Source of the DNA: an uncultured Clostridium sp.
GTDB taxonomy: Bacteria > Bacillota > Clostridia > Clostridiales > Clostridiaceae
Direction: 5' to 3'
DNA: 64,000 nucleotides
Assembly (NCBI RefSeq): GCF_910588715.1
Contig: NZ_CAJURG010000003.1
Span: 248,001-312,000, forward strand
Below, one piece after another: positions 60,384 to 64,000 of the stretch. Every line of letters begins with the position of its first letter. The stretch's first letter is position 1. A program made the position numbers and the translations under genes. Under the pieces are notes generated by a model that saw nothing but the letters and a program-made list of their open reading frames with translations, was not told the origin of the DNA and did no database searches.

Positions 60384-62696
60384 TTATTCTTTATTAATAT
60401 TAAATATAAATTTTTTTATATTCCATTCACTAGGTAAAAGATATTTATATTTTAAATTATCATACCTTTTATCCACTAATAATATCCTACCTTTATCATT
60501 CTCCGTTCTTATTACTCTTCCTGCTGATTGAATGACTTTATTTATTCCAGGATAAGTATATGAATAATCAAATCCATTTGAACTAAAATATTCTGCTATT
60601 ATATTATTTTCAATAGAAACCATTGGAAAACCTACTCCCACTATAATAGCTCCTATTAATTTATTTCCCGGTAAATCTATACCTTCTGAAAACATTCCAC
60701 CTACAACTGTAAAACCAATAATGTTATTATGATCATTAAAATATTTTAAAAATTCCTCTTTCCTATCTTCTGATAAGTTTTCTTCTTGTATTATAGTTTT
60801 TTCTTTTCCGTATAGCTCTATGTATCTTAAATACACCTTATATAAGTAATCAAATGAAGGTAAAAATGCCATATAATTACCTTTTGCTTCATTAATAAAT
60901 TTATTTATAACATTACACAATATATCAATATTATTTTCTCTATTAACATATCTCATATCTAATGGATATAAATATGTTAATAAATTTTCCTTATTAAATG
61001 GTGAATCAAATTTCAATTTTACGCTTTCATCATCTCCCCCTATTAAATCCACATAATATTTTACAGGAGACAACGTTGCCGAAAATATAATACTTGAATA
61101 AGAGCTTTTAATAACCTTCCTTAAATTTTCAGCAGGATTAATACAAAATATTTTTATAATAAATTCATTTTTATCTTTTTTTAATATAGTTGTATATCCT
61201 TCATTATATAATTCACTTGCTGAAATAAAATTTCTTACTTCATAATAAAAATCCAATACTTCTTCGTATCCCTCTGTTCCCTTACTTTTTAATAAATAAC
61301 TATCTGCTTCTCTAATAAAACTCCTTAATAACTTTATTAAATCTTTATACTTTTCATTATCATATTTAAAATTTTTATTTATCTCTTCTAATTCTCGTCT
61401 TATATGTATCATCTCTTTATTTATAGAATTAGAAATCTTATACAAGTTAGGAACCCTTCCTTTTATAATCTTATTAACAGACATTACTTTACTTTTTTGT
61501 AAAGTACAACTATACATTTCTCTTGCTCTATTAACAAGATTATGTGCCTCATCTATCAGCAATATATTATCTTCATTTCTATCTTCAAATATCCTTTTTA
61601 AACTAACTCTTGGATCAAATACATAGTTATAATCACAAATAATGCCATCGCACCAATTGCTTAAATCCAATGAAAGTTCAAATGGACATACTTTATATTT
61701 ATTAGCATATTTAATTATTTCATTTCTTAAAAATATACTATTACTCTTTATCAATTTTATTATTACAGCATTTATTTTTGTAAAATAGTCTTTTGCATAA
61801 ATACAATCATCAGGATTACATTTTACTTCATTATTAAGGCATATTTTTTCTTTTGCAGTTATAGTTACTACCTTAAACTTTAAGTTATTTTTTAATAATA
61901 TTGTATATGCCTCTTCTACTACAGTTCTAGTTATTGTTTTAGCAGTTAAGTATATTACTTTTTCTCCCATTCCTTCTCCTAATGCCTTTATTGCTGGGAA
62001 AATAGTTGAAATTGTCTTTCCTATCCCTGTAGGAGCTTGTGCAAATAATACACCTTTTTTTCTTATATTACTATAGCAACTTATAGCAAAATTTCTTTGT
62101 CCCTTTCTATATGACTTAAATGGAAATTGTAATTCTTTTATACTTTTATTTATCTCTATTTTAAGTTCTTTATTTAATATTAATATACTTAAGTATTTAT
62201 TAACTATTTCGTTTACAAAACTCTCTAATTCATTTAAATCATATACTTTATCAAATGACCTAACCTCATCTGTATTTATATTAAAGTAGCTAAGTCTTAT
62301 AGTTATGTCCTTTAAATCATTATCTACACAATAAATATATCCATAAAACTTTACCTGTGCCCAATGTAATAAATTATAATCTTCATATAAATAGCTTAAG
62401 TCAGTATGTGTTGATTTTATTTCTTCTATAATTATATTTTCTTTTTCTTTTATAATTCCATCAGCTCTTCCTTCAACTAATAATGTTATATTATCTTTTT
62501 TAAACTCATGCTGCATCTTTACTTCTTTTTCATAAAATTCATATATTAGCTCATTATTTTTTTGAAGTTTTCCATGTGCAACTGTTCCTTCTATAGCTCT
62601 CCCCTTAGATAAAAATCTATCATCCAAACTTCCTGATTTTAAAACATATTCTATTATTCCCCTAACTGATTCTTTAAACATTAATTTTTCATTCAT
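60384..62696 (-). CDS. XPD/DinG-type DNA helicase with nuclease-like N-terminus
   Basis: A 770-aa superfamily 2 helicase. Residues 1-170 look like a PD-(D/E)XK nuclease (GRADGIIKEKENIIIEEIKSTH). The helicase core has Walker A APTGIGKTISTIFPA (near 220), TAKTITRTVVEE, four cysteines at about 285-370 (CLNNEVKC, C in DDCIYAK, KVCPFEL, NWCDGII) as in the iron-sulfur domain of XPD, then LLIDEAHNL, FSATLSPV, GFTVVGGMFSEGIDL and the last motif VIQSAGRVIRTENDKG. A nuclease plus Fe-S helicase suggests a 5'-to-3' repair enzyme. GAGAGGAAA precedes ATG. Confidence 0.9.
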   Translation of the reverse strand: MNEKLMFKESVRGIIEYVLKSGSLDDRFLSKGRAIEGTVAHGKLQKNNELIYEFYEKEVKMQHEFKKDNITLLVEGRADGIIKEKENIIIEEIKSTHTDLSYLYEDYNLLHWAQVKFYGYIYCVDNDLKDITIRLSYFNINTDEVRSFDKVYDLNELESFVNEIVNKYLSILILNKELKIEINKSIKELQFPFKSYRKGQRNFAISCYSNIRKKGVLFAQAPTGIGKTISTIFPAIKALGEGMGEKVIYLTAKTITRTVVEEAYTILLKNNLKFKVVTITAKEKICLNNEVKCNPDDCIYAKDYFTKINAVIIKLIKSNSIFLRNEIIKYANKYKVCPFELSLDLSNWCDGIICDYNYVFDPRVSLKRIFEDRNEDNILLIDEAHNLVNRAREMYSCTLQKSKVMSVNKIIKGRVPNLYKISNSINKEMIHIRRELEEINKNFKYDNEKYKDLIKLLRSFIREADSYLLKSKGTEGYEEVLDFYYEVRNFISASELYNEGYTTILKKDKNEFIIKIFCINPAENLRKVIKSSYSSIIFSATLSPVKYYVDLIGGDDESVKLKFDSPFNKENLLTYLYPLDMRYVNRENNIDILCNVINKFINEAKGNYMAFLPSFDYLYKVYLRYIELYGKEKTIIQEENLSEDRKEEFLKYFNDHNNIIGFTVVGGMFSEGIDLPGNKLIGAIIVGVGFPMVSIENNIIAEYFSSNGFDYSYTYPGINKVIQSAGRVIRTENDKGRILLVDKRYDNLKYKYLLPSEWNIKKFIFNINKE

Positions 62697-62730
62697 AAAT
62701 CTTTCCTCTCTTATATTATTTTATTATAAC

Positions 62731-62761
62731 AAAAAAGCTACCAATTAAATCGGTAGCTTAA
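62731..62761 (-). terminator. Terminator between DUF1836 gene and helicase
   Basis: Stem AAGCTACC / GGTAGCTT, 9-nt loop, T6 on the minus strand. Confidence 0.82.
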
Positions 62762-62763
62762 AA

Positions 62764-63351
62764 CTAAGAATGATATTCCTTTACTATTTTTTGAACTAAT
62801 TTTTTAATAGCACTAGCTTGAGCTATTAATGACAATACTATAACAAAAGTTCTAATACTATTTTCATCTTTTTCATCTAACTCTAATTCTTTAATTATAG
62901 AATCCAACTTTTCATCATTTATCAATGTAGCATTTAAATTTTTATCTAAACTTTCTTCTTGAGTTTCAAAAAATAACTTATATGCTGTTTCCCAATCTAT
63001 GATATCATCTGATCTATCATTTATTTCATTAAAAGCTAAACTAAAAACCTTTTTAATTTCTTCTGTTGTAAGTATTGGCCTCATATAACTTAATAATACA
63101 AGTTGAACTAAATGTATCTTTGTATACCCTCTCTTTTTACCATCCTCTGGCTTACTAATAACTTCACTTTTTATATAATTTTGAACTATATTATTAGTAT
63201 ATTTATCTTCAACAAACTTATCATTTAAAAAATCTATTACTTGAGATAAAAAAAGATCATATTTAGGTAAATCTTCATAAGGTATCATTGATGTATTTGA
63301 TATTTCTTCTTCAATTTTTTTTATATAATTATTATCAATCTTATTAACCAT
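62764..63351 (-). CDS. DUF1836-domain protein
   Basis: A 195-aa protein with an N-terminal helix-rich part, then RGYTKIHLVQLVLLSYMRPILTTEEIKKVF, as in DUF1836 proteins, which look like MerR/HTH-type regulators (KKRGYTKIHLVQL matches the recognition region). The C-terminal third is a hydrophobic helix pair (FVIVLSLIAQASAIKKLVQKI). Function is not established. GAGGTG precedes ATG 63351. Confidence 0.82.
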   Translation of the reverse strand: MVNKIDNNYIKKIEEEISNTSMIPYEDLPKYDLFLSQVIDFLNDKFVEDKYTNNIVQNYIKSEVISKPEDGKKRGYTKIHLVQLVLLSYMRPILTTEEIKKVFSLAFNEINDRSDDIIDWETAYKLFFETQEESLDKNLNATLINDEKLDSIIKELELDEKDENSIRTFVIVLSLIAQASAIKKLVQKIVKEYHS

Positions 63352-63635
63352 ATTATTTCACCTCATTCTTGTATAATTCAATAGTTATATTATATAGTAA
63401 CTATAAACTCGTTACAAGTTACTTTTTTCTATTTTATACGTTATTTTTTTATTATAACCCTAATTCTTAACATATATTATAAAAACTATTCTTCAAAATA
63501 TAGTTTTTTACTTTTTTTTCTTATTTTATTTTTATATATTTAATTTTTTTAAACTTGTCCATTGCAATTCTACAATATAAGTGCACAAGCCGTGTCTTAT
63601 TATGTTTATTTTGTCATTTATTTTATAAAATTTTA
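63352..63635. other. Divergent intergenic region before abrB
   Basis: About 280 AT-rich bases between the DUF1836 gene and the abrB promoters. It contains the perfect palindrome TATAGTAACTATA-like core near 63395-63407 and no ORF. It probably holds the DUF1836 promoter. Confidence 0.4.
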
Positions 63636-63664
63636 TTGACTTTTCAAAAATATGGTAGTATAGT
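63636..63664 (+). promoter_or_regulatory. abrB promoter P1
   Basis: TTGACT at 63636-63641, 17-nt spacer, TATAGT at 63659-63664. Confidence 0.7.
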
Positions 63665-63724
63665 TTAATTATGAATTAATTTAACGAGAATTTTGTAATT
63701 AAAACTTTTTTTTAAAGTTTATTA

Positions 63725-63753
63725 TTGACTTTTAATTACATATCTGGTAATAT
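63725..63753 (+). promoter_or_regulatory. abrB promoter P2
   Basis: TTGACT at 63725-63730, 17-nt spacer, TAATAT at 63748-63753. A second, downstream promoter 89 nt after P1; its start would be near 63760, ahead of AAGGAGG at 63782-63788. Confidence 0.7.
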
Positions 63754-63796
63754 TAATCTGCTAAATGTCGAAACTTGTTTTAAGGAGGAATTTAAA

Positions 63797-64000
63797 ATGA
63801 AATCAACTGGAGTTGTAAGAAGAGTAGATGAACTAGGAAGAATAGTTATTCCAATAGAATTAAGAAGAACTTTAGATATTGCTGAAAAAGATGCTTTAGA
63901 AATATATGTAGATGGTGAACAAATCATACTAAAGAAATATGAACCAGCTTGTATATTCTGCGGTGATGCTAGAGATGTTGTTAATTACAAAGGTAAAAAC
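63797..64000 (+). CDS. abrB: AbrB-family transition-state regulator, N-terminal part
   Basis: The visible 68 codons begin MKSTGVVRRVDELGRIVIPI, the SpoVT/AbrB swapped-hairpin DNA-binding domain, with LRRTLDIAEKDALEIYVDGE and then KKYEPACIFCGDARDVVNYKG. The CxxC-containing C-terminal tail is typical of the short (about 80-aa) clostridial AbrB rather than the 180-aa SpoVT. AbrB represses stationary-phase genes. The 3' end lies beyond the window. AAGGAGG is 8 nt before the ATG. Confidence 0.92.
   Translation, partial: MKSTGVVRRVDELGRIVIPIELRRTLDIAEKDALEIYVDGEQIILKKYEPACIFCGDARDVVNYKGKN

Noticed and set aside
63736..63927. Minus-strand 63-codon ORF at the right end
   Set aside because: It is antisense to abrB and overlaps its promoter and start, without a ribosome binding site.

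Overview
The window is a very AT-rich chromosomal segment of a low-GC Gram-positive, spore-forming anaerobe, most likely Clostridium sensu stricto. The evidence is the gene content (WhiA, YvcK, RapZ, a GerS-like lipoprotein, a clostridial AbrB, a two-subunit transketolase), strong AGGAGG ribosome binding sites, U-rich hairpin terminators and TTTACA/TATAAT promoters. Most genes lie on the minus strand. I did not identify the species.

Layout: 1-6640 holds the 5' part of ftsH, lepB, lysA behind a lysine riboswitch, a TIM-barrel protein of unknown role, a DUF1576 membrane protein with a small partner, and sfsA. A non-coding stretch then carries seven perfect DnaA boxes (6706-7009). Next come a 58-aa membrane protein and ptsG, whose leader has an antitermination switch (7529-7643). 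9470-16217 contains cfa, rlmD, a frameshifted Rpn nuclease and the pfkA-pyk operon. dnaE (16719-20736) is split by a 463-nt ORF-less group I intron, inserted right after the codon of the first catalytic aspartate. 20878-33728 has whiA, yvcK, rapZ, murB, uvrC, an FHA-FtsW/RodA-PBP operon and uvrA.

Between uvrA and uvrB, genes that are usually adjacent, sits a roughly 12-kb accessory island (about 33.8-45.8 kb). It encodes a short UviA/TcdR-like sigma factor, three tandem YcxB-like membrane proteins plus a probable relic of a fourth, a 785-aa protein with cell-wall-binding repeats, an amidase domain and a C-terminal extension ending in membrane segments, and a UviB/BhlA holin-like peptide. It continues with a two-component system wrapped around two ABC exporters. 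The sigma gene, the 785-aa gene and the holin gene each carry the same promoter architecture (TTTAC[A/G/T], 16 nt, CTTT[T/A][T/A]). I interpret this as a bacteriocin system of uvi/bcn type: dedicated sigma factor, toxin, release protein and probable immunity proteins.

The right part, 45.9-64 kb, is mostly housekeeping: uvrB, a MinJ-like PDZ protein, ctp protease, ftsX, ftsE, two YitT proteins, split transketolase, a mazEF toxin-antitoxin pair, a GerS-like lipoprotein, acpS, ssb, a BrkB protein, an XPD/DinG-type helicase with a nuclease-like N-terminus, a DUF1836 protein, and the start of abrB behind two tandem promoters. I saw no tRNA, rRNA, CRISPR array or insertion sequence transposase.
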